Assembly (NCBI GenBank): GCA_038247175.1
Contig: JBBRVD010000009.1
Location: 1 to 45,174, forward strand
Direction of reading: 5' to 3'
Origin: CAISIP01 sp038247175
GTDB taxonomy: Bacteria; Pseudomonadota; Gammaproteobacteria; Burkholderiales; Burkholderiaceae_C
Length of the DNA stretch: 45,174 nt
Part shown: positions 28,090 to 36,643 of the stretch, one piece after another
How positions within the stretch are numbered: the first letter of the stretch is position 1
Layout of the letters: each line of letters begins with the position of its first letter
Position numbers and translations under genes: made by a program
Notes under the pieces: generated by a model
The model's input: the letters and a program-made list of their open reading frames with translations, nothing else
Database searches by the model: none
Told to the model about the DNA's origin: nothing

Positions 28090-29028
28090 GTGTCCCAGCC
28101 AGAAATTCTCGTCGTGGCCAAGTTGTGGCCGCGCTACATGGAGGCCCTGCAGGGCGCGTTCGTCGTGCATGACCGCACGCACCAACAGGACGCCACGCGG
28201 TTTGCCGCCATCGCGCCTCGGATCCGCGGCATCGCTGCCAGCGGTGAGTCGAAGGTGGACGCCGCGCTGCTGGCGCAGTTGCCGGCGCTGGAGATGATCT
28301 CGGTGTTCGGTGTCGGTTACGACGGTGTCGATGTTGCCGCGGCGCGCGCGCGCGGCGTACCGGTCACCAACACCCCCGATGTTCTTACCGAAGAGGTTGC
28401 CGACCTGGGTATCGGCCTGATGTTGTCCATCGCGCGGCGCATCCCGCAAGCCGACAAGTTCGTGCGCGACGGGCGCTGGCCCCAGGGGCCGTTCCCGCTG
28501 ACGCGCAAGGTCAGTGGCGCGCGACTGGGCATCGTCGGCCTGGGCCGTATCGGCCAGGCCATCGCCGACCGGGCAACGGGTTTCGGCATGACCATCGCCT
28601 ACACCACGCGCAACCGGCGCGCGGACAGTCCCTACACCTATTACCCCAGCGCCCAGGCGCTGGCACGCGAGGTCGATTTCCTGATGGTGATCACCCCTGG
28701 GGGTGAAGGCACACGCGGCCTGATCAACGCCGATGTGCTGGCGGCGCTGGGTTCCAAGGGTTACCTGATCAACGTGGCCCGCGGCTCCGTGGTCGACCCG
28801 TCGGCGCTGGTGCATGCGGTCACGACCGGCGTCATTGCCGGCGCCGCACTGGATGTCTTTGCCGACGAGCCGAACGTGCCCGATGAACTGCGTGCGCACG
28901 AGAACGTGGTGCTGACGCCGCACATGGCCAGCGGCACCTGGGAAACCCGTGGTGCCATGGCCGACCTGGCATTCGCCAACCTGCAGGCCCATTTTGCCGG
29001 CAAGCCCGTGCTGACGCCGGTGCCGTGA
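28090..29028 (+). CDS. D-2-hydroxyacid dehydrogenase (2-keto acid reductase)
   Basis: This 312-residue NAD(P)H-dependent reductase has the Rossmann motif GLGRIGQAIA and the family catalytic triad R231 (VARGSVVD), E260 (ADEPNVP) and H278 (TPHMASG). It resembles glyoxylate/hydroxypyruvate reductases and 2-ketogluconate reductases. The setting favours a sugar-derived 2-keto acid. The start is GTG 28090 because AGGAG at 28078-28082 sits seven bases upstream; the in-frame ATG at 28072 would place this site inside the gene. It heads the plus-strand arm of the sugar-acid locus. Confidence 0.88.
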   Translation: MSQPEILVVAKLWPRYMEALQGAFVVHDRTHQQDATRFAAIAPRIRGIAASGESKVDAALLAQLPALEMISVFGVGYDGVDVAAARARGVPVTNTPDVLTEEVADLGIGLMLSIARRIPQADKFVRDGRWPQGPFPLTRKVSGARLGIVGLGRIGQAIADRATGFGMTIAYTTRNRRADSPYTYYPSAQALAREVDFLMVITPGGEGTRGLINADVLAALGSKGYLINVARGSVVDPSALVHAVTTGVIAGAALDVFADEPNVPDELRAHENVVLTPHMASGTWETRGAMADLAFANLQAHFAGKPVLTPVP

Positions 29029-29774
29029 TGATCAGAAACGTGCACGGCAATACAGTGGACTACCTCGGTAGCGCCATCGTGGCCGGGCGCTTTGGCGCAG
29101 GCGGTGCCATGCCGCCCGAGCCGATGCTGTGCGAGGAACTGGGCGTCAGCCGCACGGTGGTCCGCGAATCGGTCAAGTCGCTGGTGGCCAAGGGGCTGAT
29201 ACAAACGGGTCCGAAAGTCGGAACCCGGGTCTGTCCCAGCAGCCAATGGAACTGGTTCGATCCGGATGTGATCGCCTGGCAAGCCAAGGCCGGGCTCACG
29301 CCCGAGTTCATCCGCGACCTGCAAGACCTTCGCATGATCGTGGAGCCGGCGGCAATCCGCCTTGCGGCGCAGCGTGCCACGGCGTTCGACATCGCCGAGG
29401 TCGAGCAGGCTTTCGCCGGCATGGTCGACGCGGTCGAGCAGGGCGGCGACTATGTCCGCTGCGACCTGTTGTTCCACCAGGGCCTGATCCGGGCGTCGCA
29501 CAACCGCATGCTCGAGAAGATGGACCAGGCCCTGGGCGCACTGATGCGCACCAGCTTCGAGATTTCGACAATCAAGAAGGGCGGACCGCGCCAATCGCTG
29601 CCGATGCACCGGGCCGTGCTCGATGCGGTGATTGCGCACGATCCGGATCTGGCCGAACATGCGATCATGGTATTGATTCAGGACGCCCACAAGGACATCG
29701 CGCAGGTGCTCAAGGCTCGGCGCGCATTGCCCATGGCACAAAAGACGTCTCGCGGCGTCCGGCAGGTGGCGTGA
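29028..29774 (+). CDS. GntR-family regulator, FadR subfamily (FCD domain)
   Basis: This 248-residue transcription factor has an N-terminal winged helix-turn-helix (about residues 10-75; PEPMLCEELGVSRTVVRESVKSL is the recognition region) and a C-terminal FCD ligand domain (about 95-225). The domain has the helical, His-containing motifs DLLFHQGLI and PMHRAVLDAV that bind metal and a carboxylate. Such proteins usually repress sugar-acid or organic-acid genes until the ligand binds, as DgoR does for galactonate. The start overlaps the dehydrogenase stop (TGATG); GTG 29025 is an alternative. It probably regulates both arms of the locus. Confidence 0.9.
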   Translation: MIRNVHGNTVDYLGSAIVAGRFGAGGAMPPEPMLCEELGVSRTVVRESVKSLVAKGLIQTGPKVGTRVCPSSQWNWFDPDVIAWQAKAGLTPEFIRDLQDLRMIVEPAAIRLAAQRATAFDIAEVEQAFAGMVDAVEQGGDYVRCDLLFHQGLIRASHNRMLEKMDQALGALMRTSFEISTIKKGGPRQSLPMHRAVLDAVIAHDPDLAEHAIMVLIQDAHKDIAQVLKARRALPMAQKTSRGVRQVA

Positions 29775-29838
29775 AAACCACGGCGCCAGCAGGACCCGCA
29801 ACTTTTTTCCCGCAACCTCAACCCAAGGAGACCTTCCG

Positions 29839-31215
29839 ATGAAATTCAAGTTAGTTGCAACCGCTGTCGTAATGGCAGCATCCCTGCTGGCGGCTGGACA
29901 GGCCAGAGCCCAGGAGAAGATCACCATCTGGTGGGAAAAGGGCTTCTACAAGGCCGAGGACGACGCCTTGTTCGCCGTCATCAAGCGTTTCGAGGACAAG
30001 TTCAAAATCAAGGTCGACCTGTCGCTTTATGCGACCCAGGAGGTGATCCCGAAAATGGTGGCGGCGCTCGATTCCGGCAATCCGCCCGATGTCGGCTTCG
30101 GCAACGTGCTCGACTTCCAGGTCACGGCGAAGTGGGCCTATGACGGCAAGCTGGAAAACATTTCCAGCGTCATTGATCCGATCCGCACGCGCTTCGAACC
30201 GGCTGCGCTGGCCACCACGTTCCTGTACAACAACGCAGGCCAGACCCGCGCCTATTACGCGTTCCCGGTCAGGCAGCAGACGATGCACATCCAGTACTGG
30301 AAGGACATGCTGGCCGACGCGGGATTCAAGGAAAGCGACATTCCGAAGGAATGGGACGCTTACTGGGACTTCTGGTGCACCAAGGTGCAGAACGGTTATC
30401 GCCAGAAGACCGGCAGCCGTGGTTTCGGCACCGGCTTCCCGATGGGTGTCGATTCGAGTGACTCGTTCTATTCGTTCCTCACCTTCATGGACGCGTACAA
30501 CGTCAAGCTGGTCAACGACTCCGGCAAACTCCTGGTGGACGATCCGGCGGTGCGCGACGGTCTGATCAAGGCCATGACGAGTTACACCTCGGTTTACGCC
30601 AAGGGTTGCACGCCGCCGTCGGCCACCAGCTGGAAGGATCCCGACAACAACGTGGCGTTCCACAACAAGACCACCGTGATGACGCACAACGCGACGATCT
30701 CCATCGTGGCGAAGTGGCTTGACGACATGAACAACCAGACGCTGACGGCCGAGCAGCGTGCCACTGCCAAGAAGAACTACAGCGAACTGATCGCCACTGC
30801 CGGTTTTCCGAACAAGCCCGATGGCACCAAGATGATCTACCGCGCAGCAGTCAAGACGGGTGTGATCTTCAAGGATGCCAAGAACAAGGCCGGTGCGAAG
30901 AAGTTCGTGACCTTCCTGATGGAAGATGCCAATTTGACTCCGTATGTCGAAGGCTCGCTCGGCCGCTGGTTCCCAGTCATGAAGGCAGCCCAGCAAAGGC
31001 CGTTCTGGAAGGAAGATGCGGCGCGTACCGCGGTCTACAACCAGTTCATGAATGGCACGACGCCGTTCGAGTTCACCAAGAACTACAAGTTCACGGTGCT
31101 CAACAACGAAAACGTGTGGGCCAAGGCGATGAACCGCATCATCAGCGACAAGGTGCCAGTGGACAGGGCAGTCGACGAGATGATCGCGCGTATCAAGACG
31201 GTGGTGGCGCAATAA
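29839..31215 (+). CDS. Sugar ABC transporter substrate-binding protein
   Basis: This 458-residue periplasmic family-1 solute-binding protein has a signal peptide of about 25 residues ending in ARAQ. The mature protein begins with the aromatic TIWWEKGFYKAED strand, typical of carbohydrate binders. The sequence is lysine- and aromatic-rich throughout. AAGGAGA upstream gives a strong ribosome binding site. It is the first gene of a complete importer, and a hairpin after its stop may set its higher expression relative to the permeases. The ligand is unknown; neighbours suggest a sugar acid or a sugar that yields one. Confidence 0.93.
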   Translation: MKFKLVATAVVMAASLLAAGQARAQEKITIWWEKGFYKAEDDALFAVIKRFEDKFKIKVDLSLYATQEVIPKMVAALDSGNPPDVGFGNVLDFQVTAKWAYDGKLENISSVIDPIRTRFEPAALATTFLYNNAGQTRAYYAFPVRQQTMHIQYWKDMLADAGFKESDIPKEWDAYWDFWCTKVQNGYRQKTGSRGFGTGFPMGVDSSDSFYSFLTFMDAYNVKLVNDSGKLLVDDPAVRDGLIKAMTSYTSVYAKGCTPPSATSWKDPDNNVAFHNKTTVMTHNATISIVAKWLDDMNNQTLTAEQRATAKKNYSELIATAGFPNKPDGTKMIYRAAVKTGVIFKDAKNKAGAKKFVTFLMEDANLTPYVEGSLGRWFPVMKAAQQRPFWKEDAARTAVYNQFMNGTTPFEFTKNYKFTVLNNENVWAKAMNRIISDKVPVDRAVDEMIARIKTVVAQ

Positions 31216-31233
31216 GCGCCTGACCTCCGGGCG

Positions 31234-31267
31234 CCCGTGTGCGCAGACTTGCGTCTGGGTACACGGG
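31234..31267 (+). promoter_or_regulatory. Intercistronic hairpin between binding-protein and permease genes
   Basis: Arms CCCGTGT (31234-31240) and ACACGGG (31261-31267) enclose a second stem CAGAC/GTCTG with a four-base loop. The two stems are separated by a symmetric three-base internal loop. No T-run follows, so it is more likely an mRNA-stabilising or attenuating element than a full terminator. This is a common device for making more binding protein than permease. Confidence 0.6.
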
Positions 31268-31312
31268 TTGCCTGTCTGATCCCCATCCGCATCCTCCAGG
31301 AGTTCGCCCGCC

Positions 31313-32170
31313 ATGGCCGAAGCTGTAGCCACATTGCCGACGGTCCGCCGACGGGCCAATTCTTGGGAGATCTGGGGTCGCCTGCTGGTCGTGCCTTACC
31401 TGCTGGTGTTCGTCATCTTCGTGGTGTATCCCGTGGGGTATGGCCTTTACCTTGCGCGCGACCCGCAGAACTATGTCCGCCTGTTCGAGGATCCGATCTT
31501 TTTTCGCACGGCCGTCAACACCCTCGTGTTCGTTGTGGTCGCCGTCAACCTGAAGATGATCATCGCGCTGGGCCTGTCCGGATTCTTCGCCCAGACCCGC
31601 TGGTGGATCAATATTGTTGCCTTGCTTTTCATCCTCCCATGGGCAGTGCCGTCGATTCCGACCATCCTGTCCGTGCGTTTCATGTTCAATTCGGAATGGG
31701 GTGTCATCAATACCCTGATCTTCAAGCTGACGCTCAAGGACGGGCCGAACTGGCTTAACGATCCCACGATCGCGCTCGGCCTGTCGATGCTGATGCACAT
31801 CTGGAAGTCGTTGCCATTCTGGACGCTGATCCTGCTGGCCGGGCGCCTGTCGATTCCGTCCGAGCAATACGAAGCTGCCAGCGTCGACGGGGCCACCCGT
31901 TGGCAGAAATTTCGCTTCATCACCTGGCCTTCGATGAAGGGCCTTTACTTCACGTCGATTATCCTGTCGATGATCTTTACGCTGGGTGACTTCAACAGTG
32001 TCTATCTGCTTACCGGTGGCGGACCGGCGGACCTGACCCATGTGCTGGCTACACTGGGAATTCGTTATCTGCGCCTGGACCAGATCGAGCTGGCAATGGC
32101 CAGCATCGTCGTCGCGCTGCCCTTTATATTGCCGCTGGTCTACGTGATGATGAAGAGGTTGTCGAAATGA
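31313..32170 (+). CDS. Sugar ABC transporter permease (MalF type)
   Basis: This 285-residue inner-membrane permease has about six transmembrane helices. The EAA loop EAASVDGATRWQKFRFITWP near residues 185-204 contacts the ATPase. An arginine-rich N-terminus precedes the first helix. CCAGGAG upstream supports the ATG at 31313. It overlaps the second permease by four bases (ATGA). It pairs with the MalG-type partner to form the channel of the importer. Confidence 0.94.
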   Translation: MAEAVATLPTVRRRANSWEIWGRLLVVPYLLVFVIFVVYPVGYGLYLARDPQNYVRLFEDPIFFRTAVNTLVFVVVAVNLKMIIALGLSGFFAQTRWWINIVALLFILPWAVPSIPTILSVRFMFNSEWGVINTLIFKLTLKDGPNWLNDPTIALGLSMLMHIWKSLPFWTLILLAGRLSIPSEQYEAASVDGATRWQKFRFITWPSMKGLYFTSIILSMIFTLGDFNSVYLLTGGGPADLTHVLATLGIRYLRLDQIELAMASIVVALPFILPLVYVMMKRLSK

Positions 32171-33021
32171 TAAAAGGCTGGTCCCTGCGCAAGGTATCGA
32201 CCGAGGCCCAGTTGCTGCTGGTGGGAATTCCGGTCGTATTGTGGACGCTGATACCGCTCTACCATCTGTTCCTGTTCGCGATCTCGCCGCGCGACACCGC
32301 GACCTCCGGTCGCCTGTGGCCGAAGTCGCCCACGATGCAGAACTTCGAGATCGTGTTCGGCCAGAAACATTTCTACCTGAGCCATTTCTGGCAACAACTG
32401 GGGAACTCGTTGATGATCGCGATTGCCACCGGCGCACTGACCTTGCTGGTGGCGACGACGGCTGCGTTTGCGATCAGTCGGCTCAAGGTGCGCGGCGGCC
32501 GTACCGTGATGAACCTGGCTTTGCTCACCTATTTCATTCCGGCCGCCTTTCTGGCAGTGCCGATGTACAAGACCATGTCCAACTACGGATTGCTGAACAA
32601 CCGCTGGGCGATGATCCTGGCAATGGTGACGATTGCCTCGCCGTATTGCATCTGGGTGCTCAAGCAGGCGTCGGACAAGCTGCCGTGGGAACTCGACGAA
32701 GCCGCACGTATCGACGGGGCCAGTCCGCTGCAGTTGTTTCGCCTGGTGTACGTACCGCTGATGGTGCCCTCCCTGGTGGCCGTCGGCACGTATGCGCTGC
32801 TGCTGGCCTGGAACGAATACCTGTACGGTTTCCTGCTGCTGTCCAAGGACACCGATCTGCCGCTGGCGGTGGCGCTGGGCAACTTCCTGTCGGCGGACGA
32901 CTCGCCGTGGGAGTTGCTGATGGCCACCGGCTTCATCTACGCCTTGCCACCAGCAGCGATCTATTACGCGTTCAAGCGTTACATGGTGTCGGGCCTGACG
33001 GCAGGCGCGGTCAAGAGCTGA
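32167..33021 (+). CDS. Carbohydrate ABC transporter permease (MalG type)
   Basis: This 284-residue inner-membrane permease is the second half of the importer channel. About six hydrophobic helices are visible, and the EAA loop DEAARIDGASPLQLFRLVYVP lies near residues 177-197. The start overlaps the preceding permease stop, which ties the two products in equal amounts. A 66-bp gap separates it from the ATPase gene. Confidence 0.94.
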   Translation: MIKGWSLRKVSTEAQLLLVGIPVVLWTLIPLYHLFLFAISPRDTATSGRLWPKSPTMQNFEIVFGQKHFYLSHFWQQLGNSLMIAIATGALTLLVATTAAFAISRLKVRGGRTVMNLALLTYFIPAAFLAVPMYKTMSNYGLLNNRWAMILAMVTIASPYCIWVLKQASDKLPWELDEAARIDGASPLQLFRLVYVPLMVPSLVAVGTYALLLAWNEYLYGFLLLSKDTDLPLAVALGNFLSADDSPWELLMATGFIYALPPAAIYYAFKRYMVSGLTAGAVKS

Positions 33022-33087
33022 GCCGGTCCGGATCGGTATCCCGGCACCCCGGCCTCACGTATTCAAACCCATTCGACAGGGACTCAC

Positions 33088-34158
33088 ATGGCATCCGTAG
33101 CTTTCAACAAGATCGAGAAGAATTTCGGCAAGGTCAAGGTCCTGCACGGCATCAGTTTCGACATCGCCGATGGCGAGTTCGTCGTGCTCGTGGGTCCGTC
33201 GGGCTGCGGCAAGTCGACGCTGCTGCGTATGCTGGCAGGGCTCGAGGAGATCAGCGGCGGCGACATTTCGATCGATGGCACGGTCATCAACGACCTGGAC
33301 TCCAAGGACCGCGATATCGCAATGGTATTCCAGAGTTACGCCTTGTATCCCCACATGACGGTGCGCGAGAACATGGCGTTCAGTCTGAAGTTGCGCAAGG
33401 CCGAGAAGGCTCTGACCGAGGAACGTGTCGGCAAGGCGGCCAAGATCCTGAATCTGCATGCCCTGCTCGAGCGTTACCCGCGAGAACTCTCGGGTGGCCA
33501 GCGCCAACGGGTTGCCATGGGCCGTGCGATCGTGCGCGACCCCAAGGTGTTCCTGTTCGATGAGCCACTGTCCAATCTCGATGCCAAGCTGCGGGTCGCG
33601 ATGCGGGCCGAGATCAAGTCCCTGCACCAGAGGCTCAAGACGACCACGGTCTATGTCACCCACGACCAGATCGAAGCCATGACCATGGCCGATCGTATCG
33701 TCGTCATGCACGACGGTATCGTCGAGCAGATCGGCACGCCGCTGGAACTGTTCGATCATCCCGGCAATCTGTTCGTGGCGCAGTTCATCGGCTCGCCGGC
33801 GATGAACGTTTTCGAAGGCACTTTGCGCAGCCAGCAGGGGCGCCTCTGGGTCGAGGCCGATGGCCAGCAGTGGCCGGTCGGCTCAGTGGCTGGCGGCAAG
33901 GACGGCCAGGGCGTGCACTACGGCATCCGGCCGGGCGACATCACGATGGTCGAGCCGGCACAGGGCATATCGGCCACGGTCGTTGTGGTCGAGCCCACCG
34001 GGGCCGAGACCGAGATCATCCTGCAAGTCGGCGAGACGATGCTCACGCTGGTCCTGCATGGTCGCACCGACGTCAAGCCGGACCAGGTCATCGGGCTGCA
34101 GATTGCGGCTGAAAAAGTGCATCTGTTCGAAAAATCCGGTGGCCAACGCATCGGCTGA
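33088..34158 (+). CDS. Sugar ABC transporter ATP-binding protein (UgpC/MsmK type)
   Basis: This 356-residue ATPase energises the importer. Walker A GPSGCGKST is near residues 36-44, the signature LSGGQRQR near 134, and Walker B VFLFDEPLSNLD near 155. The C-terminal third (about 235-350) is the TOBE/regulatory domain typical of carbohydrate importers (CUT1). It lies downstream of both permeases in the same direction and most likely shares their transcript. Confidence 0.95.
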   Translation: MASVAFNKIEKNFGKVKVLHGISFDIADGEFVVLVGPSGCGKSTLLRMLAGLEEISGGDISIDGTVINDLDSKDRDIAMVFQSYALYPHMTVRENMAFSLKLRKAEKALTEERVGKAAKILNLHALLERYPRELSGGQRQRVAMGRAIVRDPKVFLFDEPLSNLDAKLRVAMRAEIKSLHQRLKTTTVYVTHDQIEAMTMADRIVVMHDGIVEQIGTPLELFDHPGNLFVAQFIGSPAMNVFEGTLRSQQGRLWVEADGQQWPVGSVAGGKDGQGVHYGIRPGDITMVEPAQGISATVVVVEPTGAETEIILQVGETMLTLVLHGRTDVKPDQVIGLQIAAEKVHLFEKSGGQRIG

Positions 34159-34185
34159 GACCCGCTGGTTGGCGGGTATACGGCA

Positions 34186-34716
34186 GTGATCAAGCCTGTC
34201 TGGATCGTCGTGATGGGGGTTTCGGGCTGTGGCAAGAGCACGGTCGGTCAGCTGCTGGCCCGTGCGTGCGGCGTGGCCTATGTCGAAGGCGACGACCTGC
34301 ATTCTCCCGAGAATATCGAGCGCATGCGCTCGGGAAGCCCGCTGACCGATGGGCAGCGACGCGACTGGCTGGAACTGATTTCGCAGCAACTGGCGCTGGC
34401 CCATGCGCGCCGGGCCGGGCTGGTGGTGTCGTGTTCGGCCCTCAAGCGTGCGTATCGCGACGTGTTGCGTCGTGGAGCGCCGGATCTGCAATTCGTCCAC
34501 CTGCACGGCGCGCCCGCCTTGCTGGCCCAGCGGACCGCCCAGCGGGTGGGTCACTACATGCCGGCCTCGCTGCTCGCCAGCCAGCTCGCCATCCTGGAGC
34601 CGCCCGGGCCGGACGAACAGGCCCTGGCGTTCGACGTCGCCGAACCGCCGCAGCGGGTGGTGGACCAGGTGCTGGCCCGGCTGCAACCATCCGCCGGTGC
34701 CGACGCCGGCAACTGA
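34186..34716 (+). CDS. Gluconokinase
   Basis: This 176-residue P-loop kinase of the GntK family phosphorylates D-gluconate to 6-phosphogluconate. The family signature is complete: MGVSGCGKST near residues 10-19, EGDDLHSPENIERMRSG, PLTDGQRRDWL, and CSALKRAYRD. It starts with GTG at 34186, 27 bases after the ATPase gene. It extends the locus to gluconate, a step separate from the dehydratase and 2-keto-3-deoxy kinase route on the other strand. Confidence 0.92.
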   Translation: MIKPVWIVVMGVSGCGKSTVGQLLARACGVAYVEGDDLHSPENIERMRSGSPLTDGQRRDWLELISQQLALAHARRAGLVVSCSALKRAYRDVLRRGAPDLQFVHLHGAPALLAQRTAQRVGHYMPASLLASQLAILEPPGPDEQALAFDVAEPPQRVVDQVLARLQPSAGADAGN

Positions 34717-34734
34717 CATTCCAAGGAGTATCGC

Positions 34735-35118
34735 TTGACCCCATTCACCAAGACCATCCTGTTCACCGACACGGACGGGCGCGCGCGTTTTCGTGACGAG
34801 ACGATCCAGCTGGACCAGGGCACACCGCAATCGATGTTGTCGGCGCTGTTCGCCTGCGGCGGCTACCAGCTGCGGCACAGCCCGGTCGGTTTCCGCAGCC
34901 AGTTTCACTGCACCGGCACGCCGCAATGGGTGTTCATCCTGGCCGGACAGATGGAGATCGGCCTGCAGGGCGGTACGTCGCGGGTATTCGGCCCTGGCCA
35001 GCATTTCTATTCCGCCGACCGATTGCCGCCAGATGCGACCTTCGATGCCCAGGTGCACGGCCACTGGAGCCGCCAGGTAGGCCCCGATCCGCTGGTGACC
35101 CTGTTCGTGCGCGATTGA
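34735..35118 (+). CDS. Small cupin-like protein, function unknown
   Basis: This 127-residue single-domain protein is probably a cupin: beta-rich, with FHCTGTPQWVFILAGQMEIGLQGG forming the first cupin motif and GPGQHFYSAD the turn before the second. The usual metal-binding HxH pair is incomplete (only H58 is clear), so metal binding is uncertain. It starts at TTG 34735, which is decided by AAGGAG at 34723-34728, six bases upstream; no nearby ATG fits. It lies between gluconokinase and the dioxygenase-like gene in the same operon. Confidence 0.75.
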   Translation: MTPFTKTILFTDTDGRARFRDETIQLDQGTPQSMLSALFACGGYQLRHSPVGFRSQFHCTGTPQWVFILAGQMEIGLQGGTSRVFGPGQHFYSADRLPPDATFDAQVHGHWSRQVGPDPLVTLFVRD

Positions 35119-35151
35119 CGATACCCATGCAACGATTGAGAGGACTGCCCC

Positions 35152-35961
35152 ATGCCCAGCTTGAGCCCACACGAAATCGCCCGATACCACGAGCGGGGCT
35201 ACCTGATTCCGTCGTTTCAATTGCGGGCTGCTCGCACCGACGCCTTGCGCGTTGCGCTGCAGCAGCTGATTGACGACAACCCCGAGGTGAGACCCGAAAA
35301 GCTGGTCAGCGCGCACGTGATGGGCAAGGACGGGGCGCCCAACGTCGAGGGCGTGCGCGGGCATCCGGCCTTTCTGGAGCTGGCACGCGATCCCGATATC
35401 CTGGACCTGGTCGAACAGGTGATCGGGCCGGACATCATCCTGTGGGGTTGCCATGTGTTCTGCAAGCCGGCCGGCGACGGATTGGAGACACCCTGGCACC
35501 AGGACGGTCATTACTGGCCGATCCGACCGCTGGCCAACTGCACAGTCTGGGTCGCAATCGATCCCTCGACGCGCGACAACGGCTGCCTGCGGGTGATTCC
35601 GGGATCGCACCGCCCGGGCCTGTGCCATCCGCACCTGGTGGAGGAGCGGCAGGATCTGGTGCTGCAGGCGCGCACCGATGCGGCGAGTTTCGACGAGGCG
35701 TCCGCGGTCGATATCGAACTGCAGCCCGGCCAGATGTCCATGCACGACGTTTTCATGATCCACGGCGCGCGGGTCAATCATTCGACGCAGCGCCGTACCG
35801 GCGTCGCACTGCGTTACATGCCGGGCACCTCGGTATTCGAGCGCGACCTCAATCCGGTCGAAGGCAAGTCCGGTGTGCCGGTGGCGTTTGCCCGCCGTCC
35901 TTTGTGGCAGCTGCGCGGACAGGACAGGACCGGCCGCAACGACTTGCGCGTCGGGCACTGA
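35152..35961 (+). CDS. Phytanoyl-CoA dioxygenase (PhyH) family protein
   Basis: This 269-residue Fe(II)/2-oxoglutarate-dependent oxygenase has the facial triad H116 and D118 (HQDGHYW) and H204 (IHGARVNHS). The 2-oxoglutarate-binding arginine is probably in RRTGVALRYMP. Family members hydroxylate or oxidatively cleave many small molecules, and phytanoyl-CoA is very unlikely here. As the last gene of the sugar-acid uptake operon it may modify the imported compound before catabolism. AGAGGAC lies upstream of the ATG. Confidence 0.88.
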   Translation: MPSLSPHEIARYHERGYLIPSFQLRAARTDALRVALQQLIDDNPEVRPEKLVSAHVMGKDGAPNVEGVRGHPAFLELARDPDILDLVEQVIGPDIILWGCHVFCKPAGDGLETPWHQDGHYWPIRPLANCTVWVAIDPSTRDNGCLRVIPGSHRPGLCHPHLVEERQDLVLQARTDAASFDEASAVDIELQPGQMSMHDVFMIHGARVNHSTQRRTGVALRYMPGTSVFERDLNPVEGKSGVPVAFARRPLWQLRGQDRTGRNDLRVGH

Positions 35962-35977
35962 ATTCGCGCCGCCCGGT

Positions 35978-36643
35978 TCAGGGCTGCATTGCGCCTGACG
36001 ACAGGATCCGGTTGCCAGGCGTGCCGTCCACGACGGCGCGCACCATGGCGGCTGCAACGCGGGTGGCGGCGATGGCGCGGTAATCGGCCGGCAACAGCGG
36101 CGCGAACAGCGCCAGGCCGAATTGCATGAGCCGCTCGCCCAGCCGTGCCGGTTGCGCCAGCGCAGCCCGGTCACCCACGAGCAGGGAGGGCCTGGCGATC
36201 ACCAGCGTCGGATAACCCAACTGCCGCAGGTCGTCTTCGGTTTCGCCCTTGACCCGGTTGTAGAAGGTGCGCGCATGCGCGTCGGCCCCCATCGCGCTGA
36301 CGACGGCCAGCCGCGTGGCGCCCGCGGCGCGCGCCTGGCGCGCCACTGCCAGCACGGCGTCATGGTCGATGGAGCGGAATGCCTCTTGGCTGCCGGCGAC
36401 CTTGATCGTCGTACCCAGCGCGATGAATGCATCGTCCACCGGCGGCAACTCAGGCAGCCGGGCGAAATCCACTGGATGGAAATGGACCCGCGCATGCCAT
36501 GCTTCTGGCGCACTGCGCCCCACGACATGGATCGCGCGCCAATGTTTATCGGCTGAAAGGACCGCCAGAACCTCCCGGCCCACGAGACCGGTTGCCCCCG
36601 CCACCAGTGCCACCCGACCCACCTGACCGTCCGCCACCGCCAT
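35978..36643 (-). CDS. NAD(P)-binding SDR-like protein (atypical, HTATIP2/YwnB-like)
   Basis: This protein of about 221 residues has the N-terminal Rossmann motif VAGATGLVGREVL, then ALGTTIKVAGS, VVSAMGADAHARTFYNRVKGE (with an atypical YNRVK) and VIARPSLLVGDR. This is the pattern of extended or atypical SDRs of the NmrA/HTATIP2 group, whose functions are mostly unknown. With the ATG at 36643 it overlaps the 3' end of rhlE by 98 bp; GTG 36613 would shorten the overlap. The open frame upstream of that lies within the glycine-repeat tail of rhlE and is not coding in this frame. Confidence 0.82.
   Translation of the reverse strand: MAVADGQVGRVALVAGATGLVGREVLAVLSADKHWRAIHVVGRSAPEAWHARVHFHPVDFARLPELPPVDDAFIALGTTIKVAGSQEAFRSIDHDAVLAVARQARAAGATRLAVVSAMGADAHARTFYNRVKGETEDDLRQLGYPTLVIARPSLLVGDRAALAQPARLGERLMQFGLALFAPLLPADYRAIAATRVAAAMVRAVVDGTPGNRILSSGAMQP

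Noticed and set aside
33883..36174. Long antisense open frame of about 763 codons on the minus strand
   Set aside because: It lies opposite the ABC ATPase, gluconokinase, cupin and PhyH genes, which have full family motifs. High GC content makes such shadow frames common, and its translation has no recognisable domain.
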